Notes under the pieces: generated by a model
What the model saw: only the letters and a program-made list of their open reading frames with translations
What the model was told of the DNA's origin: nothing
The model's database searches: none
Made by a program: the position numbers and the translations under genes
NCBI GenBank assembly: GCA_041569895.1
Contig: JBFFXF010000090.1
Coordinates: 1 to 24,895, forward strand
Direction of reading: 5' to 3'
Source: JBFFXF01 sp041569895
GTDB taxonomy: Bacteria > Planctomycetota > UBA8108 > JACQVS01
DNA: 24,895 nt
Shown: positions 6,889 to 15,494 of the stretch, one piece after another
Position numbering within the stretch: position 1 is the stretch's first letter
How the letters are laid out: every line of letters begins with the position of its first letter

Positions 6889-8122
6889 GCGTCCTCCCGC
6901 CCGCGAGCGCGCTCCACAGCTTCCCGGCGCCCTTTCGAGCGATCCGGAACGGCTCGCAGAGCGCGGGCCAGGGATCGTCGGCGCACGTCAGGTCGAGCTT
7001 CTGCCGCCAGCTCAGGAGCCCGAGCGCCGCGGCGAGCAGGCGCCGTCGCTCCGGAATCGGCACCGGCTGGGATCGCCTTCTGGCGAAGAGCATCCGCAGC
7101 ATCCAGTTGAGGGTCAGCTCGAGGTTGAAGGCGCGAACGCCGAGCAGGTAATCGACCTCCGGCGCGACGTCGGACGGCGGCGGGCCACACGTGGCGAGCT
7201 CGGCCAGCCGCGCGGGAAAATCGATCCCGCTCCGCACCGCGAGTGGAAGCGAGCCCCAGATGCGGCCGTTGATCTCCATCAGGCGAGCCTCCTCCCCCAC
7301 CCGGAACTCCACCATCATCAGCCCGCTCCAGCACAGCGCCTCGACGAGGCGTGACGCGTGCGCGTAGAGCTCGGCGTCGAGCGCGACACTCTCACGCCAC
7401 GCGCTGCGTCCACCCGTGAGGGGAACCTCGGCCAGCCGCCGGTGCTGGAACGCGGCGAGCACGCGCCCCTCGCTGGCGAGCAGCTCGACCCCCTCGCCGA
7501 CGCCCGGGCAGTACTCCTGGAGAAGGACGGCGCAGCGTCCCGAGAGCGGCGCCATCCGATCGCGGAGCGACTCGAGGTCGCGCGCGTAGGTGACGGAGAA
7601 CGACTCGACGACGCCTCGCCCGGGGCGGTAGAAGCGTGAGACCGCGGGCTTGACGACGAGCGGCCAGCGCATCGACCGCGATGCCTCTTCCGCCTCCGCC
7701 GTCGAATTCACGACGCGCGTCGGGGGCACGGGCACGCCGAGCTCTTGTGCGAGCGCCAGCGTCCTCGACTTGTCGGTGACCCGCTCGAGAGCGTCGGAAT
7801 CGGCGACCGCGAGCCGGCAGTGGCGCTCGAGCCGCTCGCGCGCGTGAACGAGAGGCTGGATGACCTCGTCCGTCGTCGGGATGACGAGGTCGACTCGCCC
7901 CCCGTCGACCAGCCGCTCGATGGCGTCGACGAAGCTCCCGGAGGCTGTCTCGGGGTCGGGATACACCACTCGCTCGCTCGCGTATCGGGAGCGGAAACCG
8001 AGGCTGCGGCGGCGTGAGTCGGCGGCGATCACGTTCCAGCCGGCGCGACCGAGAGAACGGATGACCGCCACGGCGCTGCCGCGATCGGTATCGACCACGA
8101 GCACGGTGCCCCTCCTGTTCAT
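6872..8122 (-). CDS. ATP-grasp ligase-like protein
   Basis: The product is up to 416 residues. It starts with a Rossmann-like pre-ATP-grasp strand (VLVVDTDRGSAVAVIRSLG), followed by a VIPTTDEVIQPL segment. The ATP-grasp core shows RTLALAQELGVPVPP (120-134), WPLVVKPA with Lys158, VLLQEYCPGVGEGVEL (199-214) and the metal-binding MEINGRIWGS with Glu283 and Asn285. A C-terminal helical region of about 100 residues is less conserved. The family joins a carboxylate to an amine or similar nucleophile using ATP. In this locus it could attach an amino acid to the polymer or a precursor, but the substrate is not visible. The ATG at 8122 overlaps the previous stop as ATGA; an alternative GTG at 8104 has the better ribosome site. 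Confidence 0.85.
   Translation of the reverse strand: MNRRGTVLVVDTDRGSAVAVIRSLGRAGWNVIAADSRRRSLGFRSRYASERVVYPDPETASGSFVDAIERLVDGGRVDLVIPTTDEVIQPLVHARERLERHCRLAVADSDALERVTDKSRTLALAQELGVPVPPTRVVNSTAEAEEASRSMRWPLVVKPAVSRFYRPGRGVVESFSVTYARDLESLRDRMAPLSGRCAVLLQEYCPGVGEGVELLASEGRVLAAFQHRRLAEVPLTGGRSAWRESVALDAELYAHASRLVEALCWSGLMMVEFRVGEEARLMEINGRIWGSLPLAVRSGIDFPARLAELATCGPPPSDVAPEVDYLLGVRAFNLELTLNWMLRMLFARRRSQPVPIPERRRLLAAALGLLSWRQKLDLTCADDPWPALCEPFRIARKGAGKLWSALAGGRTHGRHV
8111..8116 (-). promoter_or_regulatory. Perfect AGGAGG ribosome site inside the annotated ATP-grasp start
   Basis: AGGAGG lies downstream of the ATG at 8122 and six bases before an in-frame GTG at 8104. Starting at the GTG would place the first residues directly at the beta-strand VLVVD, as in most relatives. 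This argues for GTG 8104 as the true or a second start. Confidence 0.5.
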
Positions 8123-8865
8123 GTCGACCGACCCGCATCACGCGGTGCGTCGTCGCGCGCCGTGTCGGAGGCGCCCCTCGCGGACCGCAAGGCGAGGAAC
8201 TCACGAATCAAGCACTCCACGTCTTCCACGACGACGTCCAGCGGCCGGTCCGCGTCGACGACGGCGAAGTGCACGGCCTCCTCCCGCAGGCGGAGGTACT
8301 CCTCTCGCCGGCGCTCGATCAACTCGACCGTACCCTCCGGCTTGCGCGCGTGGAGGACGGCGGCCGGCGCATCGAGGAGCACGACGAGATCGGGTCGGGG
8401 ATACCATCTGCCGAGCACGAGCCCGTGGATCCGGCGCGCGAGCGAGCGACGCCCCGAGAGACCGGTGACGTCGTGAGCGTGGTAGTCGGAATAGAAGTGA
8501 CGGTCGAACAGCACGACGAAACCGCGCCGCTGGTAGTACCACGCCACCGACTGTCGATACCACTCCTCGGCGAGCTGATTCGCCGTCCGCAGGGCCGACT
8601 TGACCGCCGAGAGACCACGCCGCACCACGCCACCGGACCGGTCCGCCCGACGAGCGGGGTCGGGAGGCCCGCCGGCGTGCGTCTCCCTGCCGAGCGCGCG
8701 CTTGACCGCTCTCAGGAGCCGCGTCGTCGGCAGCATGTGATTGCTCGCCTCGGGGTTCACTCCCATGTAGATGTACTTCGCGCGCAGCACGCCCGACTCC
8801 TCGAGCCGTCGCGCGATGGTCGTCTTGCCGGCGCCATCGGCGCCGATCAGCGCCACGGTCACCAT
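8119..8865 (-). CDS. Thymidylate-kinase-like P-loop protein
   Basis: The 248-residue protein begins MVTVALIGADGAGKTTIARR, with a Walker A motif at residues 8-15 (Lys14, Thr15). It continues with YMGVNPEASNHMLPTTRL, a stretch I associate with thymidylate-kinase-like proteins of polysaccharide loci rather than true Tmk. It has the internal VVLFDRHFYSDYH (DR-type motif) and LVVLLDAPAAVLHARK (Walker B-like strand and R/K lid). A basic insertion of about 50 residues (roughly 55-105) is atypical of Tmk. The ATG at 8865 has GAGG five bases upstream and overlaps the stop of the HprK-like gene; the end overlaps the ATP-grasp start by four bases. A kinase acting on a sugar, nucleotide or lipid-linked precursor is possible; true dTMP kinase is unlikely here. 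Confidence 0.82.
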   Translation of the reverse strand: MVTVALIGADGAGKTTIARRLEESGVLRAKYIYMGVNPEASNHMLPTTRLLRAVKRALGRETHAGGPPDPARRADRSGGVVRRGLSAVKSALRTANQLAEEWYRQSVAWYYQRRGFVVLFDRHFYSDYHAHDVTGLSGRRSLARRIHGLVLGRWYPRPDLVVLLDAPAAVLHARKPEGTVELIERRREEYLRLREEAVHFAVVDADRPLDVVVEDVECLIREFLALRSARGASDTARDDAPRDAGRST

Positions 8866-9965
8866 GTCGTCCTCAGACACCGTCCCTCGATCGCCCGGAA
8901 CAGAGACTCGAGGCAGACCGGATAGGGGTGGAGGACCTCGTGGGCCTCCTTCCCTGTGAGCGCTCGCTTCAGGAGCTCGGCCTGGATCTCCGCGGAGCGC
9001 TCGATCATCTCGTTCGACGCCGCCGGGAACGCGAAGCGAAACTTCCGGTAGTAGGACCTCAACGTCGCCTGCTCCTCCTGCAGGGAATGCACCATGCGGC
9101 ACGCGATCTCGTCCGCGTCGATCGGCCGCACCAGCAGCTCCGGGGACTCGTGACTGGCGACGAACAGGACCCGGTCGGGCACACCCTCGAGCGCGCAGGC
9201 TTCGCGCGCGAACAGTCTGCCCGGCGGGACGTCGACGTGGAGCTGTCTTGCCAGGAACGACTTCAGCCGGGCGACCGCCCGCCCGTCTCGCGGCCCGACG
9301 AGGTCGAGCGCTCCGACGGCAAGCGCGAGCATCCGCAGCCGCGCCCTCCGGGACATCCCGAGACACCGGCGGTAGCGGGGCAGCGCGTCGAGGTGCCAGC
9401 TCCAGACCCGGATCGGCTCCGGGATGCCGTACATCCGCGTTCCGGCCCCGTCGAGATAGACCCACTCGTCTCCGACGTACCGCGCCCCGTTCGCCATGAA
9501 CGCGAGAAGCGTTTCGGTCTTCCCTCCCTTCGACCAGCCGGTCGCGAGGAAACCGGTGTCTTGGTAGGTGAACGCCGAGGCGTGGAGCGGGAGGGCGCCG
9601 TTGCCGAGTATCGTCAGGTTGAGGATCGGGATCAGCAGCGGCACCTGGACGAGGCCGCGCTCGCAGACGATCTCGCAGCGACCCCCGATCCGATCGAACG
9701 GGATCTGCACACGCGCGCGCGACTTGAACCGACCGCGAAGCACCAGGAACGCATCGTCCGTGAAACCGGCCTCGTTGACACCGAGGTAGCGCAGCGGCGA
9801 GGAGAGCTCGAGCCGGTCCACGAAGCGGATGATTATGTCCGGATCGCGATCGAGCGGCGACTTCAACGCCCCGATCTGGCGCGTCACGATGTCGGCGTCA
9901 CCGGTATTCGCGTCGACGAGGCGGATGCCCGCGAGGCCGTGGACGTCATAATCGACCTGCGTCAC
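8859..9965 (-). CDS. HPr-kinase-like (HprK-related) P-loop kinase
   Basis: Starting at GTG 9965, which has GGAG eight bases upstream, the protein is 368 residues; the open frame extends further upstream but that part is antisense-like and basic. The second half carries the HprK-type core: LHASAF (127-132), Walker A GWSKGGKT (143-150, Lys149) and a YVGDEWVYL strand (163-171). The LHASAF strand and the GDEW segment are typical of HprK-related kinases found in exopolysaccharide or peptide-modification loci. No HPr is encoded in the window, so the target is probably not the PTS. It overlaps the polymerase gene by 20 bases and the next gene by seven, showing tight coupling. The substrate is unknown. 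Confidence 0.82.
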   Translation of the reverse strand: MTQVDYDVHGLAGIRLVDANTGDADIVTRQIGALKSPLDRDPDIIIRFVDRLELSSPLRYLGVNEAGFTDDAFLVLRGRFKSRARVQIPFDRIGGRCEIVCERGLVQVPLLIPILNLTILGNGALPLHASAFTYQDTGFLATGWSKGGKTETLLAFMANGARYVGDEWVYLDGAGTRMYGIPEPIRVWSWHLDALPRYRRCLGMSRRARLRMLALAVGALDLVGPRDGRAVARLKSFLARQLHVDVPPGRLFAREACALEGVPDRVLFVASHESPELLVRPIDADEIACRMVHSLQEEQATLRSYYRKFRFAFPAASNEMIERSAEIQAELLKRALTGKEAHEVLHPYPVCLESLFRAIEGRCLRTTW

Positions 9966-11544
9966 CCTGCTTCTCCCATTCGAACGGTCGGCGGTGACCG
10001 GACGCGGCCACGGACGCCGGGTCCGGCCGGCCACCGAGCTGTGAAAGAGCGATCCCGCCCGCGGCGCTCGCGAGCGCCAGGAGGAGATAGAAGAACCTGA
10101 TATACGCGAGGTGAAGAAAGAGCGCACTCGCCAGGTACGCGATCATCGCGAGGAGGAGTCCGGTGGCGACGTGCGCGAGCTCGAGCCGCTCGGACTTCGC
10201 GGCGGGCGTCTCACCAGGCGGCGAGCGCAGCAGACGTCTGCGCGCAACGATGATTCCGTGGAGCGTCACGAGAACGGCGGTCAGGAAGCACGCCAGGCCG
10301 AGGATTCCTCCCTCGGCCGCGACCTCGAGGTAGAGCGAGTGCGCCTTTCGGGTTCCCTCGAGCTTGCGAATACCGAGTCGGTTTCCGTACTCCTCCGAGT
10401 AATGCTTGAACATCCCGGGGCCGACGCCGATCAGCGGATGGTCGACAAAGACGAGCCCCGCCGCGAGCATCTCGGTCACCCTTCCGGTGAGCGCCGTATC
10501 GAGCTTCTCGCCCGACGGCGAGCCGGCGACGAGTTCGCTGACCTGCTCGATGGTCTTCAGCCGCGTCCAGTACTGCGGCAGCGCGGCGAGGGCGACGATC
10601 GCGAACACCGCGACGAGCGCCAGGTGGCGCGCCGCGACGACGCGCATCAGAGCCATCACGACGAGAGTGATGGCGAACGCCACCGCTCCGCCCCGCGAAA
10701 AGGCGAGCAGAAAGCCGGCGCCGATCACCACCGTCAGGGCCAGCGCAAGAAGTCGTCGCCACCTCGCCCGCGCCCCGACGAACAGGAGAAACCCCAGGGG
10801 CAGGAGCACGAGCATGTTCTGCGCGTATCGGTTCTGCTCGCCGATGGGGCCGGCGAGGCGGATCTGCCGCGCCTCGCCGCCCGGAGTGACCTGGCCGGTT
10901 CGAAATCCGACCTCGCTGGTCTGCCCGAGGCCGCCGAAAGGGCTGTCGAACCTGCCGGTGAGCTGCTGGTAACACGGGACGATCGCCGAGACGAAGCCGG
11001 CGAGCAGGAGGGCCCACACCGCCAGTCGAAGCGCGCGGCGCGTCCGAACGGCGTTGGTGATGAGGAAAAAGATGAGCAGCCCCTCGAGGAAGAACTCGAA
11101 GACGGCCCGGCTCGTGACCTCGAGGTCCGCCGAGAAGGCCATCCCGAGCGCGTGGACGGCCAGGAGGAGCACGAGCGGCGGGAGAGCCGGCGCGACGAGG
11201 ATGCCACGACGGTGGAGCAGGGCGTCGCGGAGGAGCGGCGCGGCGAGGAGGAGCGGAAACGCCGACGCGACCAGCCGCGGCACGCCGTGGAAGCGCGTGG
11301 CGACCACGGCGATGTTCGAGTAGAGGATGAAGACGACCGCGAACGTCGCCAGGTCCGGCGACCTGACGACGGCAAGCGAGAGGAGCGCGAGCGCGACGGT
11401 CGCCACCGCCAGCACGGGATCCACCGCGGCGAGGGCTCCGGCTGCCACGCCACCGGCGAGGACGAGCGCGAGGGCAATCGCGGTGGCCGGAGTCGGCGTA
11501 CGCCATCTCGCCGTTCTCGCGGCCGACGGGGAGGCCGGAGTCAT
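9946..11544 (-). CDS. O-antigen ligase / Wzy-type polymerase membrane protein
   Basis: This 532-residue integral membrane protein has about ten to twelve hydrophobic helices. The Wzy_C/WaaL signatures are present: LLAFSRGGAVAF after the middle helices, a large extracytoplasmic loop, and HPLIGVGPGMFKHYSEEYG followed by AHSLYLEVAAEGG. In a Wzx/Wzy locus it would polymerise repeat units on the outer face of the inner membrane; ligase and polymerase cannot be told apart by sequence alone. Its ATG at 11544 overlaps the flippase stop as ATGA and has GGGAGG six bases upstream. The end overlaps the HprK-like start by 20 bases. Confidence 0.92.
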   Translation of the reverse strand: MTPASPSAARTARWRTPTPATAIALALVLAGGVAAGALAAVDPVLAVATVALALLSLAVVRSPDLATFAVVFILYSNIAVVATRFHGVPRLVASAFPLLLAAPLLRDALLHRRGILVAPALPPLVLLLAVHALGMAFSADLEVTSRAVFEFFLEGLLIFFLITNAVRTRRALRLAVWALLLAGFVSAIVPCYQQLTGRFDSPFGGLGQTSEVGFRTGQVTPGGEARQIRLAGPIGEQNRYAQNMLVLLPLGFLLFVGARARWRRLLALALTVVIGAGFLLAFSRGGAVAFAITLVVMALMRVVAARHLALVAVFAIVALAALPQYWTRLKTIEQVSELVAGSPSGEKLDTALTGRVTEMLAAGLVFVDHPLIGVGPGMFKHYSEEYGNRLGIRKLEGTRKAHSLYLEVAAEGGILGLACFLTAVLVTLHGIIVARRRLLRSPPGETPAAKSERLELAHVATGLLLAMIAYLASALFLHLAYIRFFYLLLALASAAGGIALSQLGGRPDPASVAASGHRRPFEWEKQGDAGRL

Positions 11545-13196
11545 CGCCGCCCTCCCGGCGCCAGCAGTCGCCCGAGAATCGGAACCCGCCCCAGCTCCGG
11601 AAAGGTCTCCAGGAGGCGCAGAGCGTCACGATTCACCCCCAGGAGGACGAACCACGCGATCGCGACCATGATGACCATGATGGCCGTCACCGGCAGAGGC
11701 GGCGCAAGAAACGCGTCGACGAGCGCGAGGGCGAGTACAGCGACGAGCACGGTGAGGTAGGGCTTCCAGCGATGGCGCTCGAAGACCCGGACGTCGGTCC
11801 ACCGCAGGAGACCGGCGTGATTGAGGAGATTGTGCGCCACCGCGGAACCGGCCGTCGCTGCCGCCGCGCCGACAGCACCCAGCCCCGGTATGAGCGCGAG
11901 ACTCAGCGCGAGCGCCACCGTCGTGACGATGGCGTTGATCGTCGTGATGAACCGGACGCGTGCGTAGACCTGGAGCGTGTACGTGTTGAGCCCCATCGAC
12001 GCGTTGAAGTAGTTTCCGATGGCGAGTATCGCCAGGACCGTCGCCGCCGGGGAGCCCTCACTCGCCGCGTAGCGCGCCCCGAAGAGGAATGCCGTGACGG
12101 GCTCCGCCAGGAAGACGCAGACGGCGAACACGGGGAACGTGACGATCGTCGTCCAGATCGCGCTCCGCCAGTAGAGGTCGTTCATCCCGCTGGCGTCCTC
12201 CCGGGCAAAGAGGCGCGTGGCGGCCGGAGTGAAGAGCAGCTTGATGCTCTGGAGCACGACGAGGTTGAGTCCCGCGACCGGAACGACGGCGCGGAAGTCG
12301 GCGACGCCGGCGCTGCCCCGAAAATGCTCCAGGATCACCACGGCCATGGTCGTCTTGAGGACGAGCACCAGATCCGTGGTCATCAGCGGAAGGCCGAAGC
12401 GGAAGATGTCCCCGGCCGGGAGGCGGAGGCGCTGCCGGAGGCCGGTCAGGAGACCCTGCTCCCGGACGAGGCGGTAGATCACCACGCCGTAGATCGCCAC
12501 GCCGAGAAGTCCCGCGACGAGGTAGCAGACGGCGAGAAGCTCGACGCTTCCCTGGACGAGGAGCACCAGCAGCACGGCCGCCAGACGCAGCCCCGGACCG
12601 AGCACGTGGCGTCGAAAGAAGATCGCTCCCGGGCTCGCCAGCGCCGCCACGACGCCCTGAAAGACGCTGTCCAGCGCCTGCAGCGGCGAGAGCGCGATGA
12701 GGATCAGCAGCAGCCCGACCGACAGCGGGTTGCTCACGACCGACGATGCGAGGACACCGCGGAGGCCGAAGGTGAGCACGGCGATGGCGAGCCCCACGCC
12801 GACGATCGTGCCGACCGACAGAAGGACGGTCCCGAACATCGATCCGTAGTCGCGCCGTTCGTGATAGAGCGGGACGAAGCGGTTGACGGCGCGGTGGAGG
12901 CCGAGCAGGTTGGCGCTGGTGGCCATGGAAACGACCGCGAGCGCGTACGCGAACGCGCCGTAGTCGACCTTGGCGAGGTAGCGCACCGTCAGCACCTGGA
13001 CCAGAAAGTTGATCAGGAGCGCGATCAGTCGTCCGGCCAGCAGCAGGCTCGAACCCCTCAGGTGACGGCGCGTCTCCGACTCGCCGTGCCCCTCTCGCGA
13101 CGGGGGATCGCCGTCCGTCGCGCCGGGCTCCCTCGCCTCGAGCGAGTCGTCGAGTGGGGAAGGCGGCGGATCGTGGCTCTGCATGCGGCGCGACAT
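11541..13196 (-). CDS. Wzx-type polysaccharide flippase (MOP superfamily)
   Basis: The 551-residue protein has a hydrophilic N-terminal extension of about 45 residues followed by about 12-14 transmembrane helices. The first helices include GRLIALLINFLVQVLTVRYL and DYGAFAYALAVVSM, the classic opening of the polysaccharide biosynthesis/MATE-like flippases, and the polyprenol-type core continues to the C-terminus. It would flip undecaprenyl-linked repeat units to the periplasmic side. The upstream fusion glycosyltransferase ends ten bases before it, and the polymerase starts at its stop. ATG 13196 has no clear ribosome site; an ATG four codons later is equally possible. Confidence 0.92.
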   Translation of the reverse strand: MSRRMQSHDPPPSPLDDSLEAREPGATDGDPPSREGHGESETRRHLRGSSLLLAGRLIALLINFLVQVLTVRYLAKVDYGAFAYALAVVSMATSANLLGLHRAVNRFVPLYHERRDYGSMFGTVLLSVGTIVGVGLAIAVLTFGLRGVLASSVVSNPLSVGLLLILIALSPLQALDSVFQGVVAALASPGAIFFRRHVLGPGLRLAAVLLVLLVQGSVELLAVCYLVAGLLGVAIYGVVIYRLVREQGLLTGLRQRLRLPAGDIFRFGLPLMTTDLVLVLKTTMAVVILEHFRGSAGVADFRAVVPVAGLNLVVLQSIKLLFTPAATRLFAREDASGMNDLYWRSAIWTTIVTFPVFAVCVFLAEPVTAFLFGARYAASEGSPAATVLAILAIGNYFNASMGLNTYTLQVYARVRFITTINAIVTTVALALSLALIPGLGAVGAAAATAGSAVAHNLLNHAGLLRWTDVRVFERHRWKPYLTVLVAVLALALVDAFLAPPLPVTAIMVIMVAIAWFVLLGVNRDALRLLETFPELGRVPILGRLLAPGGRR

Positions 13197-13205
13197 GGGA
13201 CGGCG

Positions 13206-15494
13206 TTACCAGGGAGGACGCACGCCGGCGAGGCGGGCCCGGAGTATCGGGGAGGTCGTCCGGACGCCGACGTGGATGCGGCGGAGCCGCAGCCGGTCGA
13301 CTCCGGCCAGCACGTTGACGCCACCGCGTGTGGTGAAGGCGAGCTCGACACCGGCCTCCGCCACGGCCTGAACCGACGACGCGTCGTGCCGCCCGCCCGG
13401 GTAGGCGAAGACCGGCAACACGGATCCGATCTCGCGCGCGAGATCCGCGAGCGATCCCTCGACCTCCGCCCGCGCCTCGGCCGGAGGGAGGCGATCGAGG
13501 AACGCGTGCGAGCGCGTGTGCGCGCCGAGCGTGACGCCGTCGCGCGCGAGCGAACGCAGCGTGTCCCAGCTCAGCACCGACGCCGTCGGACCCTGCTCGC
13601 CGAGTTGATCGCAGAGCCGATCGACGACTTCCATCGCCCTGGCGTGATCCGTTTCCTTGATGCGGTCCCGCAGCCACCGGTAGGCGTCAAGTCGCTGCCG
13701 CCGATCGCCCGGCGTGAAGGCGCCCCAGGGCGAGTCGACCCGATCGGAGCCGGTGGCGAGGATCCCCTGATAGAGCCGGTCCCACCAGAAGCCGGGCTCG
13801 GATCGATCGGGGAACCCCGTCGGCACGAAGAGCGTCACCGGAATACCGAGCGCCCGCAGCACTGGCCACGCGTGGTCGGTGAAGTCCGCGTAGGCGTCAT
13901 CGAACGTCACGAGCACGGCGCGGTGAGGAAGACGACCTCCACGGCGGAACGACTCGAGCACCTCCTCCATCGAGACCACGTGGTACCGCGTCGCGAGCAA
14001 TTCCATCTGGCCGGCAAACGCGGCCGGCGTGGCGCTGAGGAGACCGGGCGCTGGAGCGTGGGCCCCGCCCGGCTCGGTGACGCGGTGGTACGTGAGCACG
14101 GCGAGCCGCGGCGACTGGCGGGCCCCCTTCCACTCGAGCGCGCGGAGGAGCCCGATCGCCTCGGCCCCTCGCGCGACCCACGGCGCGGCGCTCCGGAACG
14201 ACTTCCGGAGCCACGATCGCCCGTTCGTTCCCGGAGCGGGCCCGGACGCAGCCTCGACGCTCGCTTCGCGCGTCTCGGCCCGGCCGCCGAAGGCGTCCTC
14301 GAGAATCTCGACCCATCGGGCGTTGATCTCCTCGCGGACCCGGTGGCGGATGACCCAGTCGCGGCCGTTCGCGCCGAGCTGCCTCCCGAGCGTCGCATCG
14401 CGCGACAGGGCGATCAGGCGCTCCTGCAACGCTCGAGTCTCTCCGTACGGAATCGAGATCCCCGCGCCGGCCTCGTCGACCACCGCCGCCCCCTCGCCGG
14501 ATCCGACGAAGACGATGGGCTTGCCCGCGGCCATGTACTCGAGCAGCTTCGACGGCAGCGCCGTGCGAACCTCCGGACGGAGGCTCGCGAGGAGCACATC
14601 GGCCCCGGCCAGCGCTCCGAGATAGGCTTCGTGATCCACGTGGCCGTGAAGGCGGACGTGGCGGAGATCCCGCGCCGCGCAATACTCCGCCAGTCGTTGC
14701 CGGTCGACGCCATCGCCGTAGAGGTGGAGCTCGACGCCGGCGCTCGCCAGCTCCTCCACGCTCCGCACGACGAACTCGAGCCCCTGCGGGAAGCCGAGGA
14801 GCCCGGCGTAGACCACCCGCAGCGGACTCCCGGGGGGGCTTGCGGCGTCCTCCGCCAGCCGTCCGAGCTCGTCGATCACGCGCCGGGGCACTCCGTTCGG
14901 GACGACGTGGACCTTCGCGGCGTGGACGCCACGAGCGACGAGGTAGTCCCGCTGTGCCTCGGTCGTGGTCGAGACGCCGCGGGCCGCGCGCAGGCTCGAC
15001 AGCGCCAGCGAGCGCAGCGTCACCGCCCCGAGCGCCCGCAGACGGGATGGCCGTCCGAGCTGACGGGCGTACTCCCAGGTGAGGTCGCGGACGTCGAGCC
15101 AGACCGGCGCCGGGTAGCTTCGCGCCGCGAGCAAATTGAACACGAAGGGTGTCGACGCCACGACGCCGTCGATGTCCGAGAGCCCCGTGCGTGACCGCGA
15201 CACGCGACGGGCGAAGCGCGCCTCGGCGATCAGCCGGCGGAGGAGATCGTCCCTGGAGACCAGCTGCGGCGCGAAGCGCCAGATCACCTCTCCCGTGCCC
15301 TCCTCCTCGACGGCGACGCGATGGCCCGCTCGCGCCACGGGCTCGAACGCCGTGGCGTCGGGGTAGCTCGGCAGCTGGGTCAGCACGGTGACGCGATGGC
15401 CCGCCGACCGCAACGCGGCCGCCAGGTCCGAGGCTCGCTTCGCGCCCGGCGAGGTCTCCGGTCGATAGCGCGAGCTGATCAGCGCGATGTTCAT
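13206..15494 (-). CDS. Fusion: GT4 glycosyltransferase + polysaccharide deacetylase (CE4/NodB)
   Basis: One uninterrupted 762-residue frame holds two enzymes. Residues 1-400 are a GT-B glycosyltransferase: an N-terminal Rossmann strand MNIALISSRYRPETSPGAKR, VVYAGLLGFPQGLE (228-241), LHLYGDGVDRQRL and a donor-site ALPSKLLEYMAAGKPIV (312-328), like WbuB-type GT4 enzymes. A linker (about 402-460) leads to a NodB domain with LTYHRV (467-472), VTFDDAYADF (529-538; Asp532, Asp533), the metal site HTRSH (659-663) and FAYPGG (696-701). The deacetylase would remove acetyl groups from N-acetyl sugars. It lacks its own signal peptide, so it probably acts in the cytoplasm on lipid-linked intermediates. 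The ATG at 15494 overlaps the preceding stop as ATGA. Domain calls are firm; substrates are inferred. Confidence 0.92.
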   Translation of the reverse strand: MNIALISSRYRPETSPGAKRASDLAAALRSAGHRVTVLTQLPSYPDATAFEPVARAGHRVAVEEEGTGEVIWRFAPQLVSRDDLLRRLIAEARFARRVSRSRTGLSDIDGVVASTPFVFNLLAARSYPAPVWLDVRDLTWEYARQLGRPSRLRALGAVTLRSLALSSLRAARGVSTTTEAQRDYLVARGVHAAKVHVVPNGVPRRVIDELGRLAEDAASPPGSPLRVVYAGLLGFPQGLEFVVRSVEELASAGVELHLYGDGVDRQRLAEYCAARDLRHVRLHGHVDHEAYLGALAGADVLLASLRPEVRTALPSKLLEYMAAGKPIVFVGSGEGAAVVDEAGAGISIPYGETRALQERLIALSRDATLGRQLGANGRDWVIRHRVREEINARWVEILEDAFGGRAETREASVEAASGPAPGTNGRSWLRKSFRSAAPWVARGAEAIGLLRALEWKGARQSPRLAVLTYHRVTEPGGAHAPAPGLLSATPAAFAGQMELLATRYHVVSMEEVLESFRRGGRLPHRAVLVTFDDAYADFTDHAWPVLRALGIPVTLFVPTGFPDRSEPGFWWDRLYQGILATGSDRVDSPWGAFTPGDRRQRLDAYRWLRDRIKETDHARAMEVVDRLCDQLGEQGPTASVLSWDTLRSLARDGVTLGAHTRSHAFLDRLPPAEARAEVEGSLADLAREIGSVLPVFAYPGGRHDASSVQAVAEAGVELAFTTRGGVNVLAGVDRLRLRRIHVGVRTTSPILRARLAGVRPPW

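Noticed and set aside
8866..9465. N-terminal extension of the thymidylate-kinase-like frame
   Set aside because: It is Arg/Ala/Pro-rich, overlaps the HprK-like coding sequence out of frame, and the P-loop start at 8865 has a good ribosome site.
11772..15194. 1140-aa open frame on the plus strand
   Set aside because: It runs antisense to the flippase and GT4-deacetylase genes, is rich in Arg, Asp, Glu and His in a way typical of GC-rich shadow frames, and has no domain I recognise.
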